From Frigoribacterium faeni (lineage in GTDB: Bacteria > Actinomycetota > Actinomycetes > Actinomycetales > Microbacteriaceae), in assembly GCF_007988805.1 (NCBI RefSeq), contig NZ_BJUV01000001.1:62001-126000 (forward strand): a DNA stretch of 64,000 nt, in the 5' to 3' direction. Below, one piece after another: positions 25,959 through 33,940 of this stretch. The notes below the pieces were generated by a model that was not told the origin of the DNA, did no database searches, and saw only the letters and a program-made list of their open reading frames with translations. Position numbers and translations under genes: made by a program. Numbering within the stretch: the first letter of the stretch is position 1; the number at the start of each line of letters is the position of its first letter.

Positions 25959-26845
25959 GCGACGTCCTGGCGGGCTCCGAGTCGGGCGTCGAGCCGCGCG
26001 CCGTCGACGACCGCGAAGACCGGGGCCGGCTCGTTGGTCGCCTCGGCGGCCGTGACGGCGGCCTCGCGGATCGACCGACGCAGGCGGGCGGCCGCGGACG
26101 GGCGACGACGGCGCTCCTCGAGGATGACGCGCAGCACGCGGAAGCCGTCGGAGATCGCGTTCAAGTTGCTGACGCCGTGGATGCGCAGCTTCTCGACGCT
26201 CGGCACCTCGACGATGTCGTAGCCGAGGGCGGCGATGCGGCAGTTGAGGATCGTCTCGATCTCGAAGCCGTCTCCGTTGTGCATCTGACCGTCGGCCCGG
26301 GGGGCGAGGTCGCTCGGCAGCAGCTCGAGGCTCGGCACGATGCGCTTCCAGAAGGCGTTGTAGCCGTAGCAGAGGTCGGTGTACTTCGTGCCCAGCAGGA
26401 CGTTGGTCAGGGCGTTGAGGCCCCAGTTGCCGAGGGCGCGGAAGTGCGTGATGTCCTCGCTGCCGCCGCCGTGGACGAAACGGCTGCCCTTGGCCACGTC
26501 GGCGCCGGAGGTGAGCGCCTCGACGAAGCGGGGGATCTCGGCCGGGTCGGCGGAGCCGTCGGCGTCGAACATGACGATGATGTCGCCCGTGGCCGCCTCG
26601 AAGCCGCAGGCGAGGGCGTTGCCCTTGCCCTTGCGGGTCTGGTGGACGACCCGGATGTCGGGCATGACTCGCTGGGCCGTGGCGACGGTGTCGTCGACGG
26701 AGTTCCCGTCGACGAGGATGACCTCGTGGACGGCGGGGAGCATCGGGAGGACGATCTCGAGGTTCCGAGCTTCGTTCCTGGCGGGGACGACGATCGAGAT
26801 ACGGGGGGCGACGCCGTTTTCGGGCGTGGGGAACACCTGGTTCAT
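25955..26845 (-). CDS. Glycosyltransferase family 2 (DPM1/polyprenyl-phosphate type)
   Basis: GT2 of 296 aa and first gene of a four-gene operon. RISIVVPARNEARNLEIVLP and FDADGSADPAEIP (DXD) resemble dolichyl/polyprenyl-phosphate sugar synthases; KGSRFVHGGGSEDITHFRALGN is the matching acceptor region. No C-terminal transmembrane helices follow, so this is the soluble type. It could charge a polyprenyl carrier for the later transferases. The ATG has AGGACCCC only, a poor ribosome binding site. Confidence 0.85.
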   Translation of the reverse strand: MNQVFPTPENGVAPRISIVVPARNEARNLEIVLPMLPAVHEVILVDGNSVDDTVATAQRVMPDIRVVHQTRKGKGNALACGFEAATGDIIVMFDADGSADPAEIPRFVEALTSGADVAKGSRFVHGGGSEDITHFRALGNWGLNALTNVLLGTKYTDLCYGYNAFWKRIVPSLELLPSDLAPRADGQMHNGDGFEIETILNCRIAALGYDIVEVPSVEKLRIHGVSNLNAISDGFRVLRVILEERRRRPSAAARLRRSIREAAVTAAEATNEPAPVFAVVDGARLDARLGARQDVA

Positions 26846-27280
26846 GGGGTCCTTGCTAGGGGTAAGCGAACTGGCAAAGGGGTGGTGCGGGAGAGGCCCT
26901 GCACAAGCGGAGTTTCGGGTTCACGCCAGGAGGGCTGGGTTCGGACGAGCAGATTCGGGCTGATCGTCGTCACCGTCGGGTGAGAGCAAACATACGCGCC
27001 ATCCGGCAGAACACAAGCGGGCGTGTCGTCGCCGTGTCGCGCTCCGAGCCGACGATCCGCCCTCGCCGGGGACGACTCACCCTCCGCCCGGACCGGCCAC
27101 CCCGCCTGGGAGGACGCCGGGCCCCGTGTCCCCCGAAAAGCCCCGTCCCCCGAGGGCCGGGGTCGACGTCGGCGTCGGGCTCGGACCCGATCACGATCCC
27201 GGGCCGCCCGATAGGCTCGTGCCACGACGGCGGGCTCCTCCACCGGGAGGACCCTCGGCCCCGACCCCTCGGAGGGCACC
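26846..27280. other. 435-bp divergent intergenic region
   Basis: No gene is apparent. On the minus strand TTGTGT (27011-27016) and TATGTT (26989-26994), 16 bp apart, are a candidate promoter for the glycosyltransferase operon, with a leader of about 140 nt. On the plus strand TAGGCT (27212-27217) may serve the small Cys-rich gene. Two copies of GTCCCCCGA lie at 27128 and 27145. Confidence 0.4.
26989..27016 (-). promoter_or_regulatory. Candidate promoter of the glycosyltransferase operon
   Basis: Minus strand: TTGTGT, 16-bp spacer, TATGTT. It is the best -35/-10 pair in the gap and lies in its only AT-richer part. Confidence 0.4.
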
Positions 27281-27469
27281 ATGGCGCGGACCGTGAGCGA
27301 CGACAGCACGCCCTGCGTGTGCGGGCACACCAAGGCGGCGCACGAGCACTACCGCCGCGGGAGCGACTGCGCCCTGTGCGGGGCCACGGCCTGCGGCCGG
27401 TTCCGCCCCGCCTCCCGGTCCGGCCGGCGCCGCTTCGGGGGACGCTCCGTGTCCCCCGAAATAAACTGA
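27281..27469 (+). CDS. Small Cys/His-rich (zinc-ribbon-like) protein
   Basis: Protein of 62 aa, not recognised. Residues 12-38 hold CVCGH, HEHY, CALC and a final C: five Cys and three His in 27 residues, which should bind one or two zinc ions. The rest is Arg/Ser-rich. The ATG has GGAGGGCACC in front. The 3' end of the gene contains a perfect 10-bp hairpin made of the GTCCCCCGAA repeat, so the last codons (RRFGGRSVSPE) double as an RNA structure. Confidence 0.6.
   Translation: MARTVSDDSTPCVCGHTKAAHEHYRRGSDCALCGATACGRFRPASRSGRRRFGGRSVSPEIN
27434..27460 (+). repeat. Hairpin made of the GTCCCCCGAA repeat
   Basis: Arms TTCGGGGGAC (27434-27443) and GTCCCCCGAA (27451-27460), perfect 10 bp with a 7-nt loop, followed by AT-rich ATAAACT. 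It may act as the terminator of the small Cys-rich gene. Further copies of the arm lie at 27128-27137, 27145-27153 (one base short) and 27496-27505. Confidence 0.6.
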
Positions 27470-27670
27470 CGGGTACTCAGATTCAAGGCCACCCGGTCCC
27501 CCGAAGTGCCGACACAGAGCCGATACCGCCCCTCGAACGGGGGGTCACGGGAGGCTCGCCCGCGGCTCGGGACGACACCGCGGCGGCCGGCTGCCCCCTG
27601 TTCTGGGGCGCGCCTCTAACCCGCCGTATCCTCCGCGAATCACCCGTCCGCGACCCGTCCGCGCCACCGG

Positions 27671-28441
27671 TCAGCGTGTCCGGAGACTCCCCTTCGCCAC
27701 CTTGTACGTGGCGGCCTGGGCGACGGGCTTGATCGTGACGAGGTCGAGGTTGACGTGCGCGGGCAGCTCGACCGAGTGCACGATCGCCTCCGCCACGTCG
27801 TCGGCCACGAGAGGCGCCTCGACGTCGGCGTAGACGGCGTCGGCCCGGTCACGATCTCCCCCGAACCGGACGAGGGAGAACTCCTCGGTGTGCACCATGC
27901 CCGGCGCGATCTCGATCACACGGATCGGCTCGCCCGCGAGCTCGAGCCGCAGCACCGCCACCAGGGCGTGCTCGGCGAACTTGGCGGCGTTGTAGCCGCC
28001 GCCGTTCTCGTAGGCGACGTGACCCGCGATCGAGGTCACCGTCACGATGTCCGCACCGCCCTCCGCGTCGGCTCCGCGCCGCAGCGCCGGCAGGAGCGCC
28101 GACACGGCGCGCTTCGTGCCCAGCACGTTCACGTCGAACATGCGCTGCCAGTCGTCCACCGAGCCGGACTCGACGCTGTCGAGCCCGAACGCGCCTCCCG
28201 CGTTGTTGACCAGGGCGTGCAGCGCTCCCGTCGACTCGACGTGCGCTCGGAGGGCCGCCACGTCGTCGTCGCTCGTCATGTCGGCCCGGAACCACGTGGC
28301 GCCGGTCTCGTCCGCGAGCTGCCGGAGGCGGTCCTCGCGGCGGGCGACCGCGATCACGTCCCAGCCCCGCCGCCGGAGGAGCCGGACCGTCGCCGCCCCG
28401 ATCCCCGAACTGGCACCCGTCACCACGACACGCTTGGCCAT
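27671..28441 (-). CDS. Short-chain dehydrogenase/reductase (YdfG-like)
   Basis: Classical SDR of 256 aa. TGASSGIGAATVRLLRRRGW (NADP loop, about 8-27), NNAGGAFG, a Ser in TVTSIAG, and YNAAK give the catalytic set. Overall pattern fits 3-hydroxy acid dehydrogenases of the YdfG type (serine or 3-hydroxypropionate oxidation), but substrate is not certain. The ATG has GGAGGATCAG in front, a clear ribosome binding site. The 201 bp after the small Cys-rich gene hold no gene. Confidence 0.85.
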   Translation of the reverse strand: MAKRVVVTGASSGIGAATVRLLRRRGWDVIAVARREDRLRQLADETGATWFRADMTSDDDVAALRAHVESTGALHALVNNAGGAFGLDSVESGSVDDWQRMFDVNVLGTKRAVSALLPALRRGADAEGGADIVTVTSIAGHVAYENGGGYNAAKFAEHALVAVLRLELAGEPIRVIEIAPGMVHTEEFSLVRFGGDRDRADAVYADVEAPLVADDVAEAIVHSVELPAHVNLDLVTIKPVAQAATYKVAKGSLRTR

Positions 28442-28568
28442 CTGATCCTCCTCCGTGGTCGTCGACCGCTCGACGACCGTCCGTGCGACGCGTCCCGGCG
28501 CACCGCCTCGACGGTAGCGCGCCCGTTACGTCGCGTGTCCGGTCGCATGGACAGCCCGAGCGGGGCCT

Positions 28569-28580
28569 GCGTACCGTTGC
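28569..28580 (+). promoter_or_regulatory. Candidate metY promoter box (GCGTACCGTTGC)
   Basis: Contains TACCGT (a TANNNT -10) 57 bases before the metY ATG. The identical 12-mer occurs at 50464-50475 upstream of the OYE gene. No SAM-riboswitch fold is evident in the 194-bp leader region. Confidence 0.35.
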
Positions 28581-28635
28581 ACCACCGCAGACCGGCCGAT
28601 CCGGCCCACGCAGACCCCGACCGCAGGAGCAGACC

Positions 28636-29967
28636 ATGAGCGACGAGACGCCCGCCTGGAAGTTCGAGACCCGGCAGATCCACGCCGGAGCGCAGCCCGA
28701 CCCGACGACCCACGCCCGGGCCACGCCGATCTACAAGACGACCTCGTACGTCTTCCGCGACGCGCAGCACGCCCAGGACCTCTTCGCCCTGGCCGAGAAC
28801 GGCAACATCTACTCGCGCATCATGAACCCCACCCACGACGTCGTGGAGCAGCGCATCGCCGCGCTCGAGGGGGGCACCGGTGCGCTGCTGGTCGCGTCGG
28901 GCCAGGCCGCGTCGACCTTCGCCGTCCTCAACATCGCCCAGGCGGGCGATCACATCGTCTCGTCGTCGTCGATCTACGGCGGCACCTACAACCTCTTCAA
29001 GTACACGCTCGCGAAGCTCGGCATCGAGACCACCTTCGTCGAGAACCAGGACGACCCCGACGAGTGGCGTCGCGCGGTGCGCCCGAACACGAAGCTGTTC
29101 TTCGCCGAGACCATCGGCAACCCGAAGATCAACATCCTCGACATCGAGAAGGTGTCGCAGGTCGCTCACGCCGAGGGCGTTCCCCTGATCGTCGACAACA
29201 CCATCGCGACGCCGTACCTGATCCGCCCGTTCGAGCACGGCGCCGACATCGTCGTGCACTCGGCCACGAAGTTCCTCGGCGGGCACGGCACCGTCATCGG
29301 CGGCTTCATCGTCGACGGCGGCACCTTCGCCTGGTCGACCCATGCGGACCGGTTCCCCGGGCTCACCCGGCCCGACCCCTCGTACCACGGCGCGGTCTAC
29401 ACCGATGCCGTCGGCGATCCGCTGGCCTACATCATCAAGGCGCGCGTGCAGCTGCTCCGCGACCTCGGCGCCTCGAACAGCCCCGACACGGCGTTCTCGC
29501 TGATCCAGGGCATCGAGACCCTCAGCCTCCGCATCGAACGTCACGTGCAGAACGCCCAGGAGATCGCCGAGTGGCTCGACGCCCGCGACGACGTCGCCGC
29601 CGTCTACTACGCCGGCCTGCCGACCAGCCCCTGGTACGCGGCGGCGAACAAGTACGCCCCGAAGGGCGTCGGCGCCGTGCTCTCGTTCGAGTTGAAGGGC
29701 GGCGTCGACGCCGGTCGAGCCCTCGTCGACAGCCTCCGGCTCTTCAGCCACCTCGCCAACATCGGCGATGTGCGGAGCCTGGTGATCCACCCCGCCTCGA
29801 CCACGCACTCGCAGCTCACGCCCGAGCAGCAGCTCACCACGGGCGTCACCCCGGGGCTCGTCCGGCTCTCGGTCGGCCTCGAGAACGTCGACGACCTCAA
29901 GGCCGACCTCGACGCCGGCTTCGCCGCGGCGCGCGCGGTCACCCGGGAGTCGCTGCGCAGCAGCTGA
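28636..29967 (+). CDS. metY: O-acetylhomoserine aminocarboxypropyltransferase
   Basis: PLP enzyme of 443 aa making homocysteine from O-acetylhomoserine and sulfide (direct sulfhydrylation). [20 protein letters not shown] opens the Cys/Met-metabolism family, and the PLP lysine lies in [11 protein letters not shown]. The long form with [13 protein letters not shown] distinguishes MetY from cystathionine synthases. ATG at 28636 follows a GCAGGAGC ribosome binding site. metX, which makes the substrate, lies 77 bp downstream behind a perfect hairpin. Confidence 0.95.
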   Translation: MSDETPAWKFETRQIHAGAQPDPTTHARATPIYKTTSYVFRDAQHAQDLFALAENGNIYSRIMNPTHDVVEQRIAALEGGTGALLVASGQAASTFAVLNIAQAGDHIVSSSSIYGGTYNLFKYTLAKLGIETTFVENQDDPDEWRRAVRPNTKLFFAETIGNPKINILDIEKVSQVAHAEGVPLIVDNTIATPYLIRPFEHGADIVVHSATKFLGGHGTVIGGFIVDGGTFAWSTHADRFPGLTRPDPSYHGAVYTDAVGDPLAYIIKARVQLLRDLGASNSPDTAFSLIQGIETLSLRIERHVQNAQEIAEWLDARDDVAAVYYAGLPTSPWYAAANKYAPKGVGAVLSFELKGGVDAGRALVDSLRLFSHLANIGDVRSLVIHPASTTHSQLTPEQQLTTGVTPGLVRLSVGLENVDDLKADLDAGFAAARAVTRESLRSS

Positions 29968-29978
29968 GGCGAGGACGT

Positions 29979-30023
29979 CCGAGGAGGCGCGGTGCGCGTA
30001 ACAAACGCACCGCGCCTCCTCGG
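29979..30023. repeat. Perfect 18-bp hairpin between metY and metX
   Basis: CCGAGGAGGCGCGGTGCG (29979-29996), loop CGTAACAAA, exact complement at 30006-30023. The outer 14 bp are the dispersed-repeat core. No U tract follows, and the metX ATG is only 21 bp further on, so it may weaken read-through or protect the metY message. Confidence 0.85.
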
Positions 30024-30044
30024 CTCGTCCAGGATGGATCTCAC

Positions 30045-31253
30045 ATGGACTGGCAGAGCACACCCGAGGACACCGTTCCGTCGAGCGTCGTCAGCGAGCG
30101 CACGCGCCTCGCGATGCTCGGACGCCCGCCGGTCACCGGCGCCTGGCGCGACGGCGACGACCCCGGCGGCCGCTCCTTCGCCGCCCTCGACGACCTCGTG
30201 CTCGAGAGCGGCGTCACGCTGCCCCGCCCGCGCCTCGCCTACGAGACCTGGGGCGAGCTCGACGCCGACCGAGGCAACGCCGTGCTGCTGCTGCACGCCC
30301 TCACCGGCGACAGCCACGTGCTCGGTCCGGCCGGGCCCGGGCACCCGACCGCGGGGTGGTGGAACGGCGTCGTCGGCCCCGGCCTCGCGATCGACACCGA
30401 CCGGTGGTTCGTCGTGGCCCCCAACATGCTCGGTGGTTGCCAGGGCAGCACGGGGCCGTCCTCGTTCGCCCCCGACGCCGCCGAATGGGGCTCGCGGTTC
30501 CCGCACCTGACGATCCGGGACCAGGTCGCGGCGCAGGCGGCCTTCGCCGACGGACTCGGCGTCGAGCGCTGGGCCGCGGTCGTCGGCGGCTCGATGGGCG
30601 GCATGCACGCCCTCGAATGGGGCGTCAGCCACCCCGACCGGGTGGCCCGGCTCGGGGTCCTGGCCGCGCCGCCGATCGTCAGCGCCGACCAGATCGCGCT
30701 CAACACCGTCCAGTACGAGGCCATCCGGATGGACTCCGCCTGGCACGACGGCGACTTCTACGACGCCCCCGACGGCGAGGGCCCCTACCGCGGTCTCGCT
30801 CTGGCCCGCCGGATGGCCCTGCTGAACTACCGCTCCCCCGACGAGCTCAACGCGCGGTTCGGCCGCAGCTGGCAGAGCGACATCTCGCCCCTCGGCGGGC
30901 CCGGCCGGTTCCAGGTCGAGAGCTACCTCGACTTCCACGGCAACAAGTTCACGCGGCGGTTCGACGCCGGCAGCTACGTCACCCTGCTCGGCGCCATGAA
31001 CTCGCACGACGTCGGCCGCGGACGCGGCGGCGTCGCGGCCGCGCTCGACCGGGTCACGGCCCGCACCCTCGTGCTCGGCATCGACAGCGACCGGCTGTTC
31101 CCCGTCGCCGATCAGATCGTGATCGCCCGCCACATCGCGACCGGCGTCGACGGGCACGAGCCCGCCGTCATCGCCAGCGAGTTCGGCCACGACGGGTTCC
31201 TCATCGAGAACGAGGCCGTCGGCGGGCACCTCCGGCGCCTGCTCGAGGGCTGA
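30045..31253 (+). CDS. metX: Homoserine O-acetyltransferase
   Basis: Alpha/beta-hydrolase-fold acyltransferase of 402 aa that activates homoserine with acetyl-CoA. Nucleophile Ser in VVGGSMGGMHALEW, Asp in GIDSDRLFP and His in FGHDGFL form the triad; NMLGGCQGSTGPSS is the family's oxyanion segment. ATG at 30045 chosen because it is the first start after the hairpin; it lacks a strong ribosome binding site. Works directly with MetY. A second repeat hairpin lies 16 bp after the stop. Confidence 0.95.
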   Translation: MDWQSTPEDTVPSSVVSERTRLAMLGRPPVTGAWRDGDDPGGRSFAALDDLVLESGVTLPRPRLAYETWGELDADRGNAVLLLHALTGDSHVLGPAGPGHPTAGWWNGVVGPGLAIDTDRWFVVAPNMLGGCQGSTGPSSFAPDAAEWGSRFPHLTIRDQVAAQAAFADGLGVERWAAVVGGSMGGMHALEWGVSHPDRVARLGVLAAPPIVSADQIALNTVQYEAIRMDSAWHDGDFYDAPDGEGPYRGLALARRMALLNYRSPDELNARFGRSWQSDISPLGGPGRFQVESYLDFHGNKFTRRFDAGSYVTLLGAMNSHDVGRGRGGVAAALDRVTARTLVLGIDSDRLFPVADQIVIARHIATGVDGHEPAVIASEFGHDGFLIENEAVGGHLRRLLEG

Positions 31254-31268
31254 TCGGGACGATGAGGA

Positions 31269-31313
31269 CGAGGAGGCGCGGGTCGCCTCGTCGACTCGAC
31301 CCGCGCCTCCTCG
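31269..31313. repeat. Perfect 17-bp hairpin of two repeat copies after metX
   Basis: CGAGGAGGCGCGGGTCG (31269-31285), 11-nt loop, exact complement CGACCCGCGCCTCCTCG (31297-31313). The two halves are head-to-head copies of the dispersed repeat. It probably acts as a transcription terminator for the met genes. Confidence 0.85.
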
Positions 31314-31338
31314 GCACCCGCTCCCGAGGTCCCGACCG

Positions 31339-31358
31339 GGTCGCGACGAATCGCGACC
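31339..31358. repeat. 8-bp inverted repeat GGTCGCGA-CGAA-TCGCGACC
   Basis: Perfect stem with a CGAA tetraloop, about 100 bp before the sensor kinase start. It could be an operator or a small RNA hairpin; a second C5/G5 hairpin follows at 31366-31378. Confidence 0.45.
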
Positions 31359-31453
31359 ACGAGCGTCCCCCGCAGGGGGGTCCTGTGTGAAAGCATGGGG
31401 TCTGCTGTCACCCCGACAGGTTGAACGACACCCGATGCACACCTTGGATCTGC

Positions 31454-32611
31454 ATGGACATCTTCTCCCAGGAGCGTGACCGACTGCTCAGCAGCACGGC
31501 ACGGGCACTCGGCATCCCGTGCGCCCTGGTGTCCCTCGTCGCCCTCAGCATCCCCGGAGTCACCGACCCGGCGCATCTGGCCGCGATCGTCCCGCTCGTC
31601 GTGCTGCTCATCGTCTCGCTGTGGATGGTGGCGCGCTCGACGTCGCCGCGCTGGGTGCTGATCGGGCTGGGCTCCGGCATCGCGGTGTCCGTCGTCGCCC
31701 TGCTGCCCTCGGGCGATTCGACCGACCCCGCTCTCGCGACCGCGGTGATCCCGCTGGTGGGCGGCGCGACGGCCGCGTTCTGCGTGGTGCTGTCGTCCAG
31801 TCGCATCCGCATCGTCACGGCCGCCGTCGCCTTCGTCGTGGCCGTCGCGCTCGTCGCCTGGGCCACCGGATCGCTGCTCACGTTCCCGGTCGCCGCCGTC
31901 ATCCTGGGCTGGACCCTCATCTTCGTCACCGGGGTCTGGCTCGGTCGCAGCGTCCCGTTGGCCGCCCGCCGCATCTACAGCATCGGCAACGCGCACCGTG
32001 CCGAGCGTCAGGCCAGCGAGACCGAGGCGCAGCGCCGTCAGGGCGCTCGGCTGCTGCACGACACCGTGCTCGCCACCCTCACGCTGCTGGCCCACTCGGG
32101 CTTCGGCGTCACCCCGCAGGCGCTCCAGGCCCAGGCCGCGGAGGACGCCCGACTGCTCAGGCATCTCCGACTGGGCGGCACCCCGCAGCCCCAGGCCTCC
32201 GGCGACTACTCGCTCGAGACCGTCGAGGAGTCGCCGCTCGGTCAGACCCTCGAGTCGGTCAAGCAGCGCTTCGGCCGGATGGGCCTCGAGGTGAGCTGGC
32301 ACGGCACGGGTCAGGTCCTGCTGCCGACGCACGTGCTCGACGCGTTCCTGCTCGCCCTCGCCGAGTGCCTCGAGAACGTCCGCCGGCACGCCGGGGTGAC
32401 CGAGGCCCACGTCACGATCATCCACGACGACAGCATGGTCCGCGCCATGGTGACCGACGCCGGCGTCGGCTTCGACCTCGAGGGCGTCAGCGAGGAGCGC
32501 CTCGGCTTCAAGGAGTCGGTGGTCGGCCGCCTCCGGGAGGTCGGCGGCAGCGCCAGGCTCTTCTCGTCCCCCGGAGCGGGGACGACCGTCGTGCTGGAGG
32601 CACCGCGATGA
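31454..32611 (+). CDS. Membrane sensor histidine kinase, NarL/HisKA_3-like
   Basis: Sensor kinase of 385 aa. Five or six hydrophobic helices (about 20-170) lead to a dimerisation helix with LLHDTVLATLTLLA, where His202 is the likely phosphorylation site. The ATPase domain has LAECLENVRRHA (N box), DAGVGFD (G1) and GAGTTVVLE (G2). The ATG at 31454 is preferred; a TTG at 31421 would add 11 residues. It overlaps the next gene by 4 bp (ATGA), and the cognate LuxR-type regulator is two genes down. The signal is unknown. Confidence 0.87.
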   Translation: MDIFSQERDRLLSSTARALGIPCALVSLVALSIPGVTDPAHLAAIVPLVVLLIVSLWMVARSTSPRWVLIGLGSGIAVSVVALLPSGDSTDPALATAVIPLVGGATAAFCVVLSSSRIRIVTAAVAFVVAVALVAWATGSLLTFPVAAVILGWTLIFVTGVWLGRSVPLAARRIYSIGNAHRAERQASETEAQRRQGARLLHDTVLATLTLLAHSGFGVTPQALQAQAAEDARLLRHLRLGGTPQPQASGDYSLETVEESPLGQTLESVKQRFGRMGLEVSWHGTGQVLLPTHVLDAFLLALAECLENVRRHAGVTEAHVTIIHDDSMVRAMVTDAGVGFDLEGVSEERLGFKESVVGRLREVGGSARLFSSPGAGTTVVLEAPR

Positions 32612-33858
32612 GCGTGGACGAGAACACCCTCGGCGTCACCCGTGGACGGCGTGCGGCCAGGGGGCTGCCGATCGGCTCGACCGGAGCGCGGTCGCTCCGA
32701 CAGGCCCGGGCCGCCGGCGCCACCCTCGGCACCGGCTACCTCGGCCTCGGGGCCGCGGTGGTCGCGGGCCTCCAGGCGGTCTACGGCCTCATCTTCTTCT
32801 TCAGCCACCTCGAGGACTACCCCTCGGTGGCTCCCGCGCTCGTCGCCTGGCTGCTGTACATCGCCGTCTTCGTCGGCACCGCCGCCCTCGTGACCATCCG
32901 GGGTCAGCGTCTGACCGGTCGGATGTTCGCGGCCATCGGCGTCGTCCTGGCGGGCGTCGTCGGGTTCGACTTCCTGGCGATCGCCCCGCTGCACGACGTC
33001 GGCGCCTACGCCACGGCCAGCGTCGCCGTCGGCTTCGGCCTGCTGCCGGTCGTCACCCTGCGCCCCGCTCGCGAGATCGTCGTCGCCACCGTCGTGCTCC
33101 TGGGCGCCCTCGTCGCCTTCACGCTGGCGACCACGCCCATCACCGCCGACACGGGTCCGCAGCAGCTCGCCGTCATCTCCCTCGCCGTCCTGCCGAGCGC
33201 CGTGGCCACCGCCGTGCTGCAGCGGTTCCGCCGCATGGTGCAGGTCGAGCTCGACCGCGTGCTGGTGCAGAGCAACGTCACGCAGCCCCGCTTCGCCGTG
33301 GGGATGCTCGCCAGCGACGAGCTCGCCCGACTCGACCTCGCGGCCGAGAAGCTGCTCGACGGCGTCGCCGGCGGCGACGTCCCCCTGCCCCTCTCGCCGA
33401 AGGTCGCCTCGCAGGCCGCGTCGCTCGCCACCGAGCTCCGACTGCACCTGATCGAGGGCCGACGCGAGACCTGGCTGCACCACGCGGTGACGGAGTCCGA
33501 GTACCTCGGGCGCTCGGTGACGCTGGCCGACCCCTCGTCGCTCGCGGGCCTCCTGTCTCCCCCGCAGCGCGACGGGCTCCTGCAGGCCGTGTGGCTGCTG
33601 CTGGGCGACTCGAAGAGCCGGACGCCCGGGACGACGATCACCCTCACGCTCGGTCCGGTCACGGCGGCGGGCCAGTCGGCGGCGGGTCGCAGCGTCGAGG
33701 TGCCGGTGACGATCACGACGACCGGCATCCGACGCAACCGCGTCACCCCCGCCACGTGGAACGCCCTCGAACGAGTCGGCGAGTACACCGTGTCCACCCA
33801 CGAGCAGAGCGTGCGCCTGCGCGTCTCGTGCATCGTCGACAACCCGGCCGAGGCGTGA
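32608..33858 (+). CDS. Kinase-like membrane protein without catalytic motifs
   Basis: Protein of 416 aa, placed between a sensor kinase and a response regulator. It has a five- or six-helix membrane domain (about 40-195), a helical region with no HD or other phospho-His motif, and a C-terminal part laid out like a HATPase domain (LSPPQRDGLLQAVWLLLGDS in the place of the N box) but lacking Asn and the glycine boxes. It is best read as a degenerate kinase paralogue that may tune or anchor the real kinase. Overlap (ATGA) shows co-translation with the kinase. Confidence 0.65.
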   Translation: MSVDENTLGVTRGRRAARGLPIGSTGARSLRQARAAGATLGTGYLGLGAAVVAGLQAVYGLIFFFSHLEDYPSVAPALVAWLLYIAVFVGTAALVTIRGQRLTGRMFAAIGVVLAGVVGFDFLAIAPLHDVGAYATASVAVGFGLLPVVTLRPAREIVVATVVLLGALVAFTLATTPITADTGPQQLAVISLAVLPSAVATAVLQRFRRMVQVELDRVLVQSNVTQPRFAVGMLASDELARLDLAAEKLLDGVAGGDVPLPLSPKVASQAASLATELRLHLIEGRRETWLHHAVTESEYLGRSVTLADPSSLAGLLSPPQRDGLLQAVWLLLGDSKSRTPGTTITLTLGPVTAAGQSAAGRSVEVPVTITTTGIRRNRVTPATWNALERVGEYTVSTHEQSVRLRVSCIVDNPAEA

Positions 33859-33904
33859 TCGGCGTGGTGACGGCGACGGGACCTCACCTCGTGTCGGCCC
33901 CGTC

Positions 33905-33910
33905 TAGCAT
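33905..33910 (+). promoter_or_regulatory. -10 box (TAGCAT) upstream of the response regulator
   Basis: TAGCAT 30 bases before the GTG at 33941. GACCTCAC occurs twice around it (33881-33888 and 33912-33919), a direct repeat with 31-bp spacing that may be a binding site. Confidence 0.4.
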
Positions 33911-33940
33911 GGACCTCACGTCCTGAGAAAGAAGGTCCCC

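Noticed and set aside
28442-28635. SAM riboswitch before metY
   Set aside because: The leader has no recognisable multi-stem core. A covariance-model search would be decisive; I cannot run it.
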